The notes: generated from the sequence alone by a model not told the origin. DNA of 64,000 bases from Acholeplasmataceae bacterium (GCA_021108415.1 JAIOQX010000006.1:186001-250000), one strand, 5' to 3'. Positions 1 to 10,211 are shown, counted from the first letter of the stretch. Numbers and translations are program-made.

Positions 1-1763
1 GCTTGCCATGCAGCAAATTGAACAGCATCGCCAACTACTGTACCAGTAGAAGTTGTATATTCCCAATTGTATCTGTCATATCTTTCCATCATTGTGCCAT
101 CAGCAGCAACTTTAACTAATACTGAACCCCAACCTGAACCGATTGTCTTAAATACATCAACATCAGTAAATACCATAGGTGCAGGATGTGCATTTGTAGC
201 AGTAGGTTGATTCACAGCAGTTGCTGGATCTAAATTAATCACTTCGCCATTAACTGTTACACTTGTTTGAATGCCATCAAAATGTACGTGATGCGTAAAT
301 TCTAAATCGATTTGATATTCACCTGGGAAAGGTGCATATGGATTAAGTGTTGCAGGATATGAAACCATGATATCATCAGTAGTATCATTTAAATAACCAT
401 CATCAGCAGTAATACCTTCTAATAAGTCGATTGCAACATTTTGATCACCAAATCTATCTTCAACGCCAGAAAATCTTGGAGGCATAACGCCGATAACGAT
501 ATCAGCCATAACTTCTTGTTCTACACCTTCAGGAGTAGTTACCATCCATGTTGCTTTATAACCAGCACCAAACATAGAAGAGTCAATTACTGAAACTGCA
601 GCACTTGCTGTATACATAGAAGTTAATTCATCATATGTAAAGTCGATAGTTTCTAAATCCATACCATCTTGTGAGATAACTACAGAATAGTCAAGCATTT
701 CAGTTTCATTAATAATTTTACCTTCTGCATCAAACATATCAATCCATGAAGCTGTAATAGCTGGATCAAGATCAAATTCACCATTATAATCAACAACGAT
801 ATTTACGCCATTAGTAACTAAATCGTCATCTAATGCAGTAATACCTGCAAACATTGCTGGTTGTTCTTCATACATAGTTACCATTGGATCTAATGTATCA
901 TCTAACATAAAGCCTGGCATATCTTCGATATAAGCTGTAGTCATAGGGTTTAAAGTACCTCTATCATGAGTTCCCCAAGTAACAACTGTCCAACCTGCAG
1001 GAATAACTACATCGTTAGGATTACCATCATATAATACGCCATCTCCATTGATGATTGTTGACCAATTTTCAACATCAAGATCTACAGCTGTATCTACATC
1101 AGCATTTGTCCATTTTAAGTAGCCAATAGGTTCTACAACATAACCATCAGTATCAACATCATCTAATGCCATTCTGATATGAGTTTTTCTAGTTGTAACT
1201 GGTGTATTATCATCAATATCATCTGCTTCTGCAACATCAAATGCATCAGCTTCTGCTTGTGTAGCTAAACGCCAATCTGCTGCTTCTGGTGTGCCATCAT
1301 TGAAAATATAATAAGTTGAAATGTGGTCTTCAAACATTGTTAATTGACCAGTTTCATCAAAATATGAATATTTTCTATGAACAACTGAAGTTAAGTCAGT
1401 TCTTGCAGTAGCTGTCTTTAAGATAACGTCTGCGTCAGTATCATTAATTGTAACTGATGCAAATGCATTCCATGATAATGCAGGAATTTCAGCAACTGTG
1501 ATAAATCCATCAGAATTATCATCAACTAATTCATTAGCAAATCTTACAGCACCTTTAACAAAATGGTATCTATAACCTGCAAATTCCATAGTCCAATGTG
1601 AAGAACCAAGTTTTGTTTGTGTACATTCGTTAGTTCCTTCTAAACATGCTTGTTGATTATATGGATATAAATCAACATCGTCTTCAGCTGCATAAGAGCT
1701 GTTACCAGCAATTAATGCGAAAGCTGCAAATCCTAGTAATAAAAATACTACTAATTTCTTCAT
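1..1763 (-). CDS. Exported surface protein, 3' part beyond window
   Basis: The reading frame is open from the ATG at 1763 to the window edge (587 codons), so the C-terminus is missing. A strong ribosome site (AGGAGG, about 1771-1777) fixes the start. The N-terminus is a Sec signal peptide (two Lys, then a hydrophobic run, cleavage probably after SSYA near residue 25) with no lipobox. The mature part is acidic and rich in Thr, Asp and Val, with a short stretch around DNSDGF resembling a calcium loop and a later segment resembling DUF5011-type Ig-like domains. I do not recognise a catalytic domain. It has its own consensus promoter overlapped by a cre match, so catabolite control is likely. Most likely a secreted adhesin, binding or structural protein; function unknown. 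Confidence 0.8.
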   Translation of the reverse strand, partial: MKKLVVFLLLGFAAFALIAGNSSYAAEDDVDLYPYNQQACLEGTNECTQTKLGSSHWTMEFAGYRYHFVKGAVRFANELVDDNSDGFITVAEIPALSWNAFASVTINDTDADVILKTATARTDLTSVVHRKYSYFDETGQLTMFEDHISTYYIFNDGTPEAADWRLATQAEADAFDVAEADDIDDNTPVTTRKTHIRMALDDVDTDGYVVEPIGYLKWTNADVDTAVDLDVENWSTIINGDGVLYDGNPNDVVIPAGWTVVTWGTHDRGTLNPMTTAYIEDMPGFMLDDTLDPMVTMYEEQPAMFAGITALDDDLVTNGVNIVVDYNGEFDLDPAITASWIDMFDAEGKIINETEMLDYSVVISQDGMDLETIDFTYDELTSMYTASAAVSVIDSSMFGAGYKATWMVTTPEGVEQEVMADIVIGVMPPRFSGVEDRFGDQNVAIDLLEGITADDGYLNDTTDDIMVSYPATLNPYAPFPGEYQIDLEFTHHVHFDGIQTSVTVNGEVINLDPATAVNQPTATNAHPAPMVFTDVDVFKTIGSGWGSVLVKVAADGTMMERYDRYNWEYTTSTGTVVGDAVQFAAWQ

Positions 1764-1799
1764 TTATTTTCCTCCTATTTTTTTAAATCATTCAACAGT

Positions 1800-1828
1800 A
1801 TTTTATAACCAAATGAAAACGCTGTCAA
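1800..1828 (-). promoter_or_regulatory. Sigma-A promoter of the 1763 gene
   Basis: On the minus strand there is TTGACA (1823-1828), a 17-base spacer and TAAAAT (1800-1805), about 40 bases upstream of the ATG at 1763. The -35 hexamer is a perfect consensus. Confidence 0.75.
1814..1827 (+). promoter_or_regulatory. cre-like catabolite operator
   Basis: TGAAAACGCTGTCA matches every position of the Gram-positive cre consensus TGWAANCGNTNWCA. It overlaps the -35 box and spacer of the promoter of the gene starting at 1763, a position where CcpA or another LacI-family protein would repress. No ccpA gene lies in the window, so the cognate regulator is inferred. Confidence 0.65.
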
Positions 1829-1895
1829 TGTAGTAAAGAGATTTGTGTTGTTTTTCTTTGGTTTTTGCGCAGTTTGAATATTTTTTTCAATATAA

Positions 1896-4800
1896 TTAGT
1901 GAATTGTACCTGGAAGATATGAATAGAATGTTCTTGAACTTATAACGCCATCTATATCAACAGTAACTGTATAGCTAACTGTCATTGCGCGATCTGGTTG
2001 TTGTATCACTCTACCGGTTTCATCAAGATATTCTGGATTATTAGATACAAAAGTAATTTCAGCATCACTAAAGTCATTTTCGACAATATACTCAATATCA
2101 GCTAGTTCTTCGAACAATGGAATAAGTCCAGCATTTCTTAATGTTCTTGGACAATCTTTTCCACTAAAATCATTATGATATTTCATGTTCTCTCTTGGAA
2201 GATTATATCTATTCAATAATTCTGCTACAAGTTTAGCAGTTCTTTGCCATGTTCTATATAAATCTGAATCATCATTAACACCTGTTTCAATACCTATACC
2301 ATTTCTATTTCCGCCACCTAGATAAGTAGAACTTTGTAATGGCTGAGTTGATCCATCACCTGCATGATATCCACGTTCTATTTCTGGTAAATGTTGATAA
2401 ATATCTTTATCATCAATAGAGAAATGCCATGATACCCATAATTGTGTGCCAGCAGAATATGCATTCCATAAATAATTTGCATGAGATAATGCACCAGCTC
2501 CGGTAGATGTATTGGCTGTATCATGAACAACTACCCAGTATACGTTATATGGATTATATTGTGTGACTCCACTTGGAAGATCATCCATAGGTTCTCCTGG
2601 TCTAATACCATTAAATACTGGAATCATTTTTGATTGATTAATTTCTAAATCACCAAAATAATATCGTGATACACTTTCAAATAAATCAACTGTGTAACTA
2701 TATCCAGTACCATAAGCAGTTACTTCATGTGATTCTGTATAGTTAACTTGATTCTTAGTTAATAAATCAAGTAGATTACTGTCATTAAGTGAACTAAAGA
2801 ATTCTACCGTAAATGATTGCATAACTAAAGGATCACTAATTAATTTAGCAGTAAATGTAACAACACCTGCTCCTTGAGATGAAACTACACCTTCTTGATC
2901 AATGGTTGCAATTAACGCATCATCTGTTTCAAATAAAACATCTTCATCGCTTATATCATAAGGGAAAACCATTGCATCTAATGTGAATGAATCTCCTACA
3001 AGTAAGTTTTGCATTTTAGATGATGGTGTTAATTCAATACCTGGAGTTGTTGTAATTACTACAGGAATTTTTGCATTTATTGAATAATCACTTGATAATA
3101 AAATGGTTAACAATGCTTCTCCACTCTTAACTGGATTTAGGATACCTGTTCCACCAATACGTAATGTTTCTGAATCTGAAGTGATATATCTAACACTTCC
3201 AGATGCAACTTCTACAGGTAGAATTTCAAATGAAACTTTATAAGTATCACCTATAACTATTTCGATTGTTTCTTCATCAGGAACAATCTTTACAATTTGA
3301 CCTTCTACATAGTCTGCTTCACTAATAATCTCTGAAAGTTCGCTATAATAACCTCTTAACTCATAAGTTGTTACATTCTCAAAGTCTGCATAATTTGGAG
3401 TTGCTTGACCCCAATAATTTAAGGTTACATCCATTTTATGATTTTCATTAGCTTTTAGTGCTAGGTTCGTATAAGAACTTACAGCATTAAATCTTAAATA
3501 ATCTTGAATGTCATTAGCAGAGAGTGTATTGATTTCAATACCAATTGCTACATTACTAATCATATTTCTTTCGATTTGAACTTTTGTTAAACTGTCATAA
3601 TTGTCTCTTGCAATTAATTTAATACCCGTATTAGCTTGATTAATAACATTTCTTTTAACTTCAATTAATCCACCTAAATAGTTTTCTATAGAGATTGCAT
3701 TTCCTGCAGCAAGCGTTGTAAATGTATTATCTAGTATTGCTACATCAAATATCGTATCAAGGTCTATAAAATTCTGACTCATTGTTGTATTTAAAACTGT
3801 GTTATTACTAAATACAAATCCAGTTATATTAAGTGCATTTGTAATTTGTGATTGACCATTAAAAGATAGATTTTTTAAATTGACTTGATCTGCAGCTATA
3901 TGAACGACACCATCAATTATAGCTAGATCGTTTCCATCAAGTGTAACCCCTTGTGTATCTATGGTTACATCTTCTTGATATGTTCCAGCTAGAATATAAA
4001 TTGTTGATCCTTCTACTGCTTGAGCTGCTGCAGCTGAGATTGTATCAAATAGATCAACACCATAACTTAAATCTAGTCCCATATAAGTCAGTGTAGATCC
4101 ACTTTCTTTAGTTTCATCTACGACTAAATAATTAACAACTTCAATTTCTATTTCATCTGTTAAAGCATCATCATACATTGATGTTGCAGTAATGGTAACC
4201 ATACCTGAAGATAATGCAGTTAAAATACCTGTTTCACTTACGGTTGCAACTGTTTCATCGCTTGATGTCCAAGTCACATATTCATATGCATCATCTGGAC
4301 CAACATCTGCAGTTAAAGTCATCATTGTATTTGCATTAACGATTTCATTACCTGAGATGATTAAAGTTTCTGCAGGATTATAAACTCTTGCAGTTAGTGT
4401 TTCTTTAACCGTATCATCATAAGTTGATACAACTTCAATAGTCACTAACCCGTTATCTAAACCTGTTAATAAGCCTGAGCTAGATACACTTGCAATTAAA
4501 CTATCTGAAATAACAAATTCTACCTCATCATTTGATGTAAATAAAATTTGTTCTGTCTTTCCTACCCATAGTTCAATATAGGTTTCTTCTACAGATAGAT
4601 CAATAGATTTTCTAACAGTAACTGAAATCTCTTCAAATACTGTAGTATCTGTTGTTGAAGTAATCGTTAATGTTGCAACACCTTCACTCACCCCTGTGAT
4701 CGTATCACCACTTATCGTGAAAATTGCTTCATCACTTGACGAAAGACTTACATCACTATTTGCTGTATATGACAAGTCAACAGTTTCTCCTGTTTTTAAT

Positions 4801-5135
4801 GTATATTCGCTTTGAGTTGTTGTAATTTCAACGCTACTTTCTACGGTTACAACAATAGTCACAAATATCGCTTCATCACTTTTTGAAATCACCTTCACAT
4901 TCGCACTACCAACACTTAAAGCAGTTACCAAACCACTTTCACTTATTGTTAATACGTCTTCATCACTTGATTCAAATACAACTGAATCATTTGCACCTAC
5001 TTCGATTTGATATGTTTCACCTGTCTTCATTGTGACCGCAAGGTCATCGACTGAAACAGTAATTTCTTTGCCACAAGAAAATAAAACAAACAAAACAAAT
5101 AAAAACGATAAACTTAATACGCCTCTTTTAAACAT
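1896..5135 (-). CDS. Surface lipoprotein: Ig-like repeats, beta-helix, N-acetylmuramoyl-L-alanine amidase
   Basis: A 1079-residue lipoprotein with signal peptide and lipobox LFSC (Cys21). It carries about four BIG2-type Ig repeats (residues about 25-335), a right-handed beta-helix-like region (about 345-590) and two more BIG2 repeats (about 615-790). The C-terminal Amidase_2/PGRP-type domain (about 860-1010) would hydrolyse the MurNAc-L-Ala bond of peptidoglycan. Expected zinc ligands are visible: His in VVVHDTAN, and His and Cys eight residues apart in KYHNDFSGKDCP, including the Lys before DC seen in T7-lysozyme-type amidases. The enzyme therefore looks intact and displayed on a long membrane-anchored stalk. 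It is the last gene of the operon and overlaps the preceding gene by 8 bases; no convincing terminator follows. Odd if the host has no wall of its own. Confidence 0.9.
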   Translation of the reverse strand: MFKRGVLSLSFLFVLFVLFSCGKEITVSVDDLAVTMKTGETYQIEVGANDSVVFESSDEDVLTISESGLVTALSVGSANVKVISKSDEAIFVTIVVTVESSVEITTTQSEYTLKTGETVDLSYTANSDVSLSSSDEAIFTISGDTITGVSEGVATLTITSTTDTTVFEEISVTVRKSIDLSVEETYIELWVGKTEQILFTSNDEVEFVISDSLIASVSSSGLLTGLDNGLVTIEVVSTYDDTVKETLTARVYNPAETLIISGNEIVNANTMMTLTADVGPDDAYEYVTWTSSDETVATVSETGILTALSSGMVTITATSMYDDALTDEIEIEVVNYLVVDETKESGSTLTYMGLDLSYGVDLFDTISAAAAQAVEGSTIYILAGTYQEDVTIDTQGVTLDGNDLAIIDGVVHIAADQVNLKNLSFNGQSQITNALNITGFVFSNNTVLNTTMSQNFIDLDTIFDVAILDNTFTTLAAGNAISIENYLGGLIEVKRNVINQANTGIKLIARDNYDSLTKVQIERNMISNVAIGIEINTLSANDIQDYLRFNAVSSYTNLALKANENHKMDVTLNYWGQATPNYADFENVTTYELRGYYSELSEIISEADYVEGQIVKIVPDEETIEIVIGDTYKVSFEILPVEVASGSVRYITSDSETLRIGGTGILNPVKSGEALLTILLSSDYSINAKIPVVITTTPGIELTPSSKMQNLLVGDSFTLDAMVFPYDISDEDVLFETDDALIATIDQEGVVSSQGAGVVTFTAKLISDPLVMQSFTVEFFSSLNDSNLLDLLTKNQVNYTESHEVTAYGTGYSYTVDLFESVSRYYFGDLEINQSKMIPVFNGIRPGEPMDDLPSGVTQYNPYNVYWVVVHDTANTSTGAGALSHANYLWNAYSAGTQLWVSWHFSIDDKDIYQHLPEIERGYHAGDGSTQPLQSSTYLGGGNRNGIGIETGVNDDSDLYRTWQRTAKLVAELLNRYNLPRENMKYHNDFSGKDCPRTLRNAGLIPLFEELADIEYIVENDFSDAEITFVSNNPEYLDETGRVIQQPDRAMTVSYTVTVDIDGVISSRTFYSYLPGTIH

Positions 5136-6186
5136 GTTTTTTCTCCTCCACTTTACGATATATTAGATTTGCTATTTGATTTCTATATCTTATAATATGA
5201 TTTAACTCTCTTTTTGGATGAACTGCATTAGATAGCATCACAAACCCTATCTCGTTTTTTCGATCGATGAACATATTACATCCAGTAAACCCTGTATGTA
5301 AAATACTTTGATCAAAATCTACATAATCTCCTGCTGAACTCCCTTGAGTAGGTTTATCCCATCCAAGTGCTCTTTTTAACGGTGTATCTTTTAAAGACAA
5401 TTTTTCTTCTCTGACTTTAAATATCATATTTAGTGTTTCTTTTTTTAATACAAATTTATCTTCTAGTATTGCTTTTATAAATATAGCTAAGTCATGTGTT
5501 GTTGAAAAAAGACCTGCATGCCCTGCTTGACCTAACGCAAATGCTTTTTCATCATGAACCCTACCTTTAAGTAACCCTTGATAGACTGCATCATCTCTTA
5601 ACTCTGTCGGTGCACATCTATCTATATCAGGAAGATATGATGTATCATTCATCCCTAAAGGTTTAAATATTAGTTCTTGTCCATTTTCATTTAATGATTT
5701 ATGAGTAATCTTTTCTATCATCAACCCCAATAATATAAACCCGATATCTGAATAACAAATACGACTACCTTTTTCATATATAATTTTAACACTTTTTATT
5801 CTATTGATCACATCAGTCTTATCTTTAAGTGTATTTGCTCGTGAAATATCAGCTGGAAGTCCAGAAGTGTGTGTTAAAAGATCATATACACATATATCTT
5901 TGATATGAAACCAATCAAGAATATCAGAGACACATGTATCAAGTGATAATAGATTATCTTCAATAAGTTTCATTACCAATGTAGTTGTAGACACCACCTT
6001 AGTAAGAGATGCGATATCATAAATTTCATTACCTTTTAAAGGTTTTAATTCAGGATAGGTTTGCATATATCCGACATAAGATGACAAAGTTTTTTTTGCT
6101 TTGTATACAATTGAAAAATGTGCACCAGGAAAGTGTTTCAATGAAACACCTTCCTCTAGTACATCTTTAATAATTTTATCTATCAT
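5128..6186 (-). CDS. Beta-lactamase-fold serine hydrolase, probably cytoplasmic
   Basis: A 352-residue class C beta-lactamase/penicillin-binding-protein-type serine hydrolase. The catalytic SxxK is SLTK near residue 60, the second motif is YSD (a YxN variant) near residue 145 and the third is HTG near residue 300. No signal peptide or membrane segment is visible, so a cytoplasmic place is likely, which argues against antibiotic resistance. The Bacillus subtilis muropeptide-rescue operon also carries a protein of this fold (YbbE/AmiE, assigned as MurNAc-L-Ala amidase). By context this gene may process imported muropeptides; esterase activity is the alternative. It overlaps the upstream gene by 4 bases and the downstream gene by 8, indicating translational coupling. 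Confidence 0.82.
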   Translation of the reverse strand: MIDKIIKDVLEEGVSLKHFPGAHFSIVYKAKKTLSSYVGYMQTYPELKPLKGNEIYDIASLTKVVSTTTLVMKLIEDNLLSLDTCVSDILDWFHIKDICVYDLLTHTSGLPADISRANTLKDKTDVINRIKSVKIIYEKGSRICYSDIGFILLGLMIEKITHKSLNENGQELIFKPLGMNDTSYLPDIDRCAPTELRDDAVYQGLLKGRVHDEKAFALGQAGHAGLFSTTHDLAIFIKAILEDKFVLKKETLNMIFKVREEKLSLKDTPLKRALGWDKPTQGSSAGDYVDFDQSILHTGFTGCNMFIDRKNEIGFVMLSNAVHPKRELNHIIRYRNQIANLIYRKVEEKKHV

Positions 6187-9100
6187 TTTAAGTTAACTTT
6201 TTCTTTTTTTCTGATCATAAACACCAATGATGTTCCTAATACCAATGCAAAAGTAATAAATATCGCACTATTTGTATTAATCGCAGAAAAACAACCAGTT
6301 TTAGGAGGATCTACTTCCTCTTCTTCAATCAAGCTACAAGCTCCATTAATATACTCATATCCTGTAGCACAAGAGGTATCAATAACCTCAAGACTAATTG
6401 TTCTAATAGAACTTTCAACACCTTGATCATTTATTGCTTTAAAAGAAACTACATAAATACCCAATTGATTAATGACGACTGGTGTACTATACAACATCCA
6501 ATTGCCAGCTCCAATCTTATAATAAATATCATCATCTGACATTAAATTGATTGTTACTCTATCTTCAAATTTATATTCCGATACAATTGTTCCAGTAATA
6601 CTAAAAACAGGCTGATCTACTGGTTCTACTTCTTTGACTACATCACTTTCCCAAGGGAATGATGGATATTCAGTCCAATAAGTTAATGACAATCTTTCTA
6701 GAGAACTAACGATATTTGTATTTAAATTATTTAATGTTTTATATGAGAAGATTGAACTACCAATAATACTATCATATTGAGAAATATATCTTAACTGTTC
6801 AATGAGTTCATTTGGATCATCCCAAGTATTATCTGTATATCTATAAAAACCTATCCCTATAATTAAATCTACACCTGATGCTTCTGTTAATTCTGCCCAC
6901 CAATCTACTAAATCAGCAAACGGAGCACTACTATGATTAAACTGCCAATAAAGTTGTGGCATGATGTAATCTAGCCAACCTTCCATCACCCATTTTCTGG
7001 TATCTGCATAAGCATAATTATAACTTTCAAATGTTGATGATGTATGTGAGCCTAATTCACCACCTGGTCTAATATTTCCACTATAATCATATTTTGATTT
7101 CCAGATGCCTGAAGGGCTAATACCAAATTTAATATTTTTATCTTGAGTTTCGTTATAACTATGAATTGTATTCGATAAGTTTTCAATGAGCATGTCAACG
7201 TTTCTTCTTCGCCAATCAGCTAATGTTTCACCTGTGTTTTTAGTTCTATTATAAAGTTCTTGATCTTCTGATGCGTCTATATTACTTAAATAGAAATAAT
7301 CATCAAAATGAATACCATCAATATCATATTTACTCATTAACTCATTTACTACATTTAAAATATATGCTCTAACTTGTGCTTCGCCTGGATTTAAAATTAG
7401 TTTTCCGTCCGCTCCAGCAATCACTAGATCAGGATTTTGTTTCGCAAAATTATCATCATGAAGTAAATCAAGTTGAGTTTGCTTAGCACTTGTTCCAGTT
7501 GATACACGATATGGATTTAACCATGCGTGCACTTCAATGCCTCGTTTATGAGCCTCTTCAATAATGAATCCAAAGACATCCCATCCAGGACTACTACCTT
7601 CTACACCTGTTAAGTATCTACTCCATGGTGCATAATCACTATCATAGAAAGCATCATTCATTGGTCTAGTTTGAAAGAACATAACATTAAAGTTTAAGGC
7701 TTCTAATCGATCTAACATCGTTATAATTTCTGTTTTATAAGATGCTTCTGAATAATGCATACCAATATCTATATTAGCAACAGTTGCAACCCATACAGCT
7801 CTAATTTCATCTGTTTTTTCTGTATAACTCGTTGGTAATTCTATAGGTGTATCTGTTTGGAAATATTCAACAACTGAACCATCTCTTATAATAAATCTAT
7901 TGTTTTCAGTTGGTGGAATAGATAATCTTACACGCTGATCCAATGTTTCAGAAATATTTAATGCTTGATCTTTTGCATAATATTCTATTGTGAAATTACC
8001 ATCAAATATAAGTTCTAAAGCTTGGCTATAAACTTGCCAATTTGACCAATTTGTACCATTATGTATTCTATAATAAATAACATCATTAACATCTCCAGGT
8101 GTTAATTCTACAGTTGTTTCTTCAATGTAGAAAATGCCTTCTTTATCCCCTATAACAGTAATGATAGGGTCTTCTGGTGCACTTTGATCAATTGTGATCT
8201 CGCGTGAAATTACATGTTGAAGTCCATCTTCATTTCTCACAGATATTTGATAATCTCCTTCTTGATCAATTGTGAAAGCTGTTGTATATGTCATCCAACT
8301 TCCATCATTAATTTTATATGATATTTCTGGTGCATCACTATCTAAAGTAACAAGAGCTTCTTGATAGAAAGGATCTTGTCCCACACCAGATATCGAAATG
8401 GTTGGATCTGGATAAACCTCATCAACTACATCTATACCTTGTGTATACACGATTGATTCTATACCTTCAGCATTAATTGTTTTAATTTGGAAATAAAATC
8501 TTTCAGCTTGGTCTAACGTAATGGGTCCCTCATATAAGTTCCAACTACCAGCTCCAAGAGATGGTCTATTGATTGCAACCCATATTGGATTAGTATCCGA
8601 CTCAAGTGTTACAACCGCTCCAACTATATAATCATCACCTAGCATATCACCAGATATGGATAGGGTAGGTATATCATTATTTATTTTATCAATTTCAAAT
8701 TGTATACCTTCTACTAGACTTTCTTGAGCACTTCCGTTAACTGCTTTGACATAAATGACATGATCGCCTTGAGCCGTAAACTCAAGAGGTGTAGTATATA
8801 ACGTCCACGAGAAATCCCCTAAATGATAATAGATATCATCAGTTGCTGATAGACTAACCTCAACATCAGAGCGATATGCTCCATTGCTAAATGTGCCATC
8901 TATCGTATATGTTGGTGTGTCTACACCACTACTTTCCCAAGTGTTTAAAGGCGTTGTTGTCCATGCGTTATTAACTACATAATCCATATGTGATGTATCT
9001 AGATAAGACGCACTATATAACATAGACCCTTTTATTTCTGGATATTTTTGGTTATATTTTATTTGTTCATAAAATTCTGATACATGATACTCAGTCTTAT

Positions 9101-10211
9101 AAATCCCATGACCAATAATTAAATCAACATCTGTTCCTCGAACTGTTTCAACCCACCAATCTACAACGTCTGCGTATGGAGCAAGTCCATGTCTAAAATT
9201 CCAATAGATTTGTGGATTCATATAATGAACCCAACCTTCTTCTACCCATTTTTTAGTATCTGCAAATTGTGAATAATATGTTTGACTTGAACCAGATGCT
9301 ACATTTGCTCCATCAGGTTCTCCAACTTTCCAAATGCCTAAAGGTGAAACACCAAATCTAACATCTTTAGATTCTGATAAATTATAAGCATCTACAGTTT
9401 CTTTAACGCCACGAATGGCATCATTTACATTTTCTCTTCGCCAGTCTGCTTGAGTTTGACCGGCTTCTTTATATGTGTTATATGTTGCGCCATCAGTTGA
9501 GACACCTGCATATGGATAAAAATAATCATCAAAATGGATTCCATCAACATCATATAAATCCATAATCTCATCAACAACATTTTGAATATATGTTACAACT
9601 TCTGGTTCACCAGGATTTAAGATGAGTTTGCCATCATTATCTGCAATAACTAAATCTGGATTTAATCTTGCAAAATTTTCTGCATGAAGACCATTAAGTA
9701 ATGCTGTTTTATCACCTGCTGTTGTTGTCACTCTATAAGGATTCATCCACGCATGAAATTCGATACCTCTTGCGTGTGCTTCAGATACTAAATACGCCAT
9801 GACATCCCAGCCTGGATCAGTACCCTCTGTACCCGTTAGATAACGACTCCATGGTGCATATGCACTATCATAGAATGCATCATTTCTAGGTCTTACTTGA
9901 AATAAGATAGCATTCATATGTGCAGCTTCCATTTCATCTAACAAACTATCATATGCTGCTTTATATTGTAATTCACTAGAATAGACAGGCATATTTAGGT
10001 TATAAACGGTTGCAACCCAAACACCTCTAAATTCACTTGTTTTTTCCACATAAGTTTGTGGTGTTTGTACACGATCGCTTGTTCCATAGTGATAAACAGC
10101 TGAACCACCAACACTTAAATCTTGTAGGGGCCCATCTGCAATCGTTTTAATGCCTATACCTAATGTAAAAACACCTATGATTATAAATATGAAACTCATT
10201 ATTTTCTTCAT
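6183..10211 (-). CDS. Surface protein with two GHL10 (DUF187) glycosyl-hydrolase modules
   Basis: 1342 residues. It has a signal peptide (1-26), a first GHL10/DUF187 TIM-barrel-type module (about 60-405), four or so Ig-like/OmpL47-like spacer repeats (about 425-760), a second GHL10 module (about 790-1165), another Ig-like repeat, and a C-terminal membrane helix (about 1310-1332) with a basic tail. The modules share motifs such as VWVAT, RNDAFYDS or MNDAFYDS, PWSRYLTG, WLNPYRV or WMNPYRV, and GIHFDDYFY. The E. coli homologue DigH (YddW) cleaves peptide-free peptidoglycan glycan, so a muramidase-like role after the amidase is plausible. A KTGC motif sits just before the C-terminal helix. The 3' end overlaps the next gene by 4 bases. 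Substrate is inferred. Confidence 0.88.
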   Translation of the reverse strand: MKKIMSFIFIIIGVFTLGIGIKTIADGPLQDLSVGGSAVYHYGTSDRVQTPQTYVEKTSEFRGVWVATVYNLNMPVYSSELQYKAAYDSLLDEMEAAHMNAILFQVRPRNDAFYDSAYAPWSRYLTGTEGTDPGWDVMAYLVSEAHARGIEFHAWMNPYRVTTTAGDKTALLNGLHAENFARLNPDLVIADNDGKLILNPGEPEVVTYIQNVVDEIMDLYDVDGIHFDDYFYPYAGVSTDGATYNTYKEAGQTQADWRRENVNDAIRGVKETVDAYNLSESKDVRFGVSPLGIWKVGEPDGANVASGSSQTYYSQFADTKKWVEEGWVHYMNPQIYWNFRHGLAPYADVVDWWVETVRGTDVDLIIGHGIYKTEYHVSEFYEQIKYNQKYPEIKGSMLYSASYLDTSHMDYVVNNAWTTTPLNTWESSGVDTPTYTIDGTFSNGAYRSDVEVSLSATDDIYYHLGDFSWTLYTTPLEFTAQGDHVIYVKAVNGSAQESLVEGIQFEIDKINNDIPTLSISGDMLGDDYIVGAVVTLESDTNPIWVAINRPSLGAGSWNLYEGPITLDQAERFYFQIKTINAEGIESIVYTQGIDVVDEVYPDPTISISGVGQDPFYQEALVTLDSDAPEISYKINDGSWMTYTTAFTIDQEGDYQISVRNEDGLQHVISREITIDQSAPEDPIITVIGDKEGIFYIEETTVELTPGDVNDVIYYRIHNGTNWSNWQVYSQALELIFDGNFTIEYYAKDQALNISETLDQRVRLSIPPTENNRFIIRDGSVVEYFQTDTPIELPTSYTEKTDEIRAVWVATVANIDIGMHYSEASYKTEIITMLDRLEALNFNVMFFQTRPMNDAFYDSDYAPWSRYLTGVEGSSPGWDVFGFIIEEAHKRGIEVHAWLNPYRVSTGTSAKQTQLDLLHDDNFAKQNPDLVIAGADGKLILNPGEAQVRAYILNVVNELMSKYDIDGIHFDDYFYLSNIDASEDQELYNRTKNTGETLADWRRRNVDMLIENLSNTIHSYNETQDKNIKFGISPSGIWKSKYDYSGNIRPGGELGSHTSSTFESYNYAYADTRKWVMEGWLDYIMPQLYWQFNHSSAPFADLVDWWAELTEASGVDLIIGIGFYRYTDNTWDDPNELIEQLRYISQYDSIIGSSIFSYKTLNNLNTNIVSSLERLSLTYWTEYPSFPWESDVVKEVEPVDQPVFSITGTIVSEYKFEDRVTINLMSDDDIYYKIGAGNWMLYSTPVVINQLGIYVVSFKAINDQGVESSIRTISLEVIDTSCATGYEYINGACSLIEEEEVDPPKTGCFSAINTNSAIFITFALVLGTSLVFMIRKKEKVNLK

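Noticed and set aside
4192-4383. Plus-strand reading frames inside the minus-strand genes (for example 4192-4383, 32 of similar kind up to 55418)
   Set aside because: They lie opposite well-supported genes, lack ribosome sites and have repetitive, low-complexity products that mirror the coding strand.
5128-6186. Antibiotic-resistance beta-lactamase
   Set aside because: No signal peptide, variant second and third motifs, and an operon about murein sugars argue for a metabolic hydrolase.
6183-10211. The two GHL10 modules as an assembly duplication
   Set aside because: The modules differ throughout in sequence and are separated by several different Ig-like repeats.
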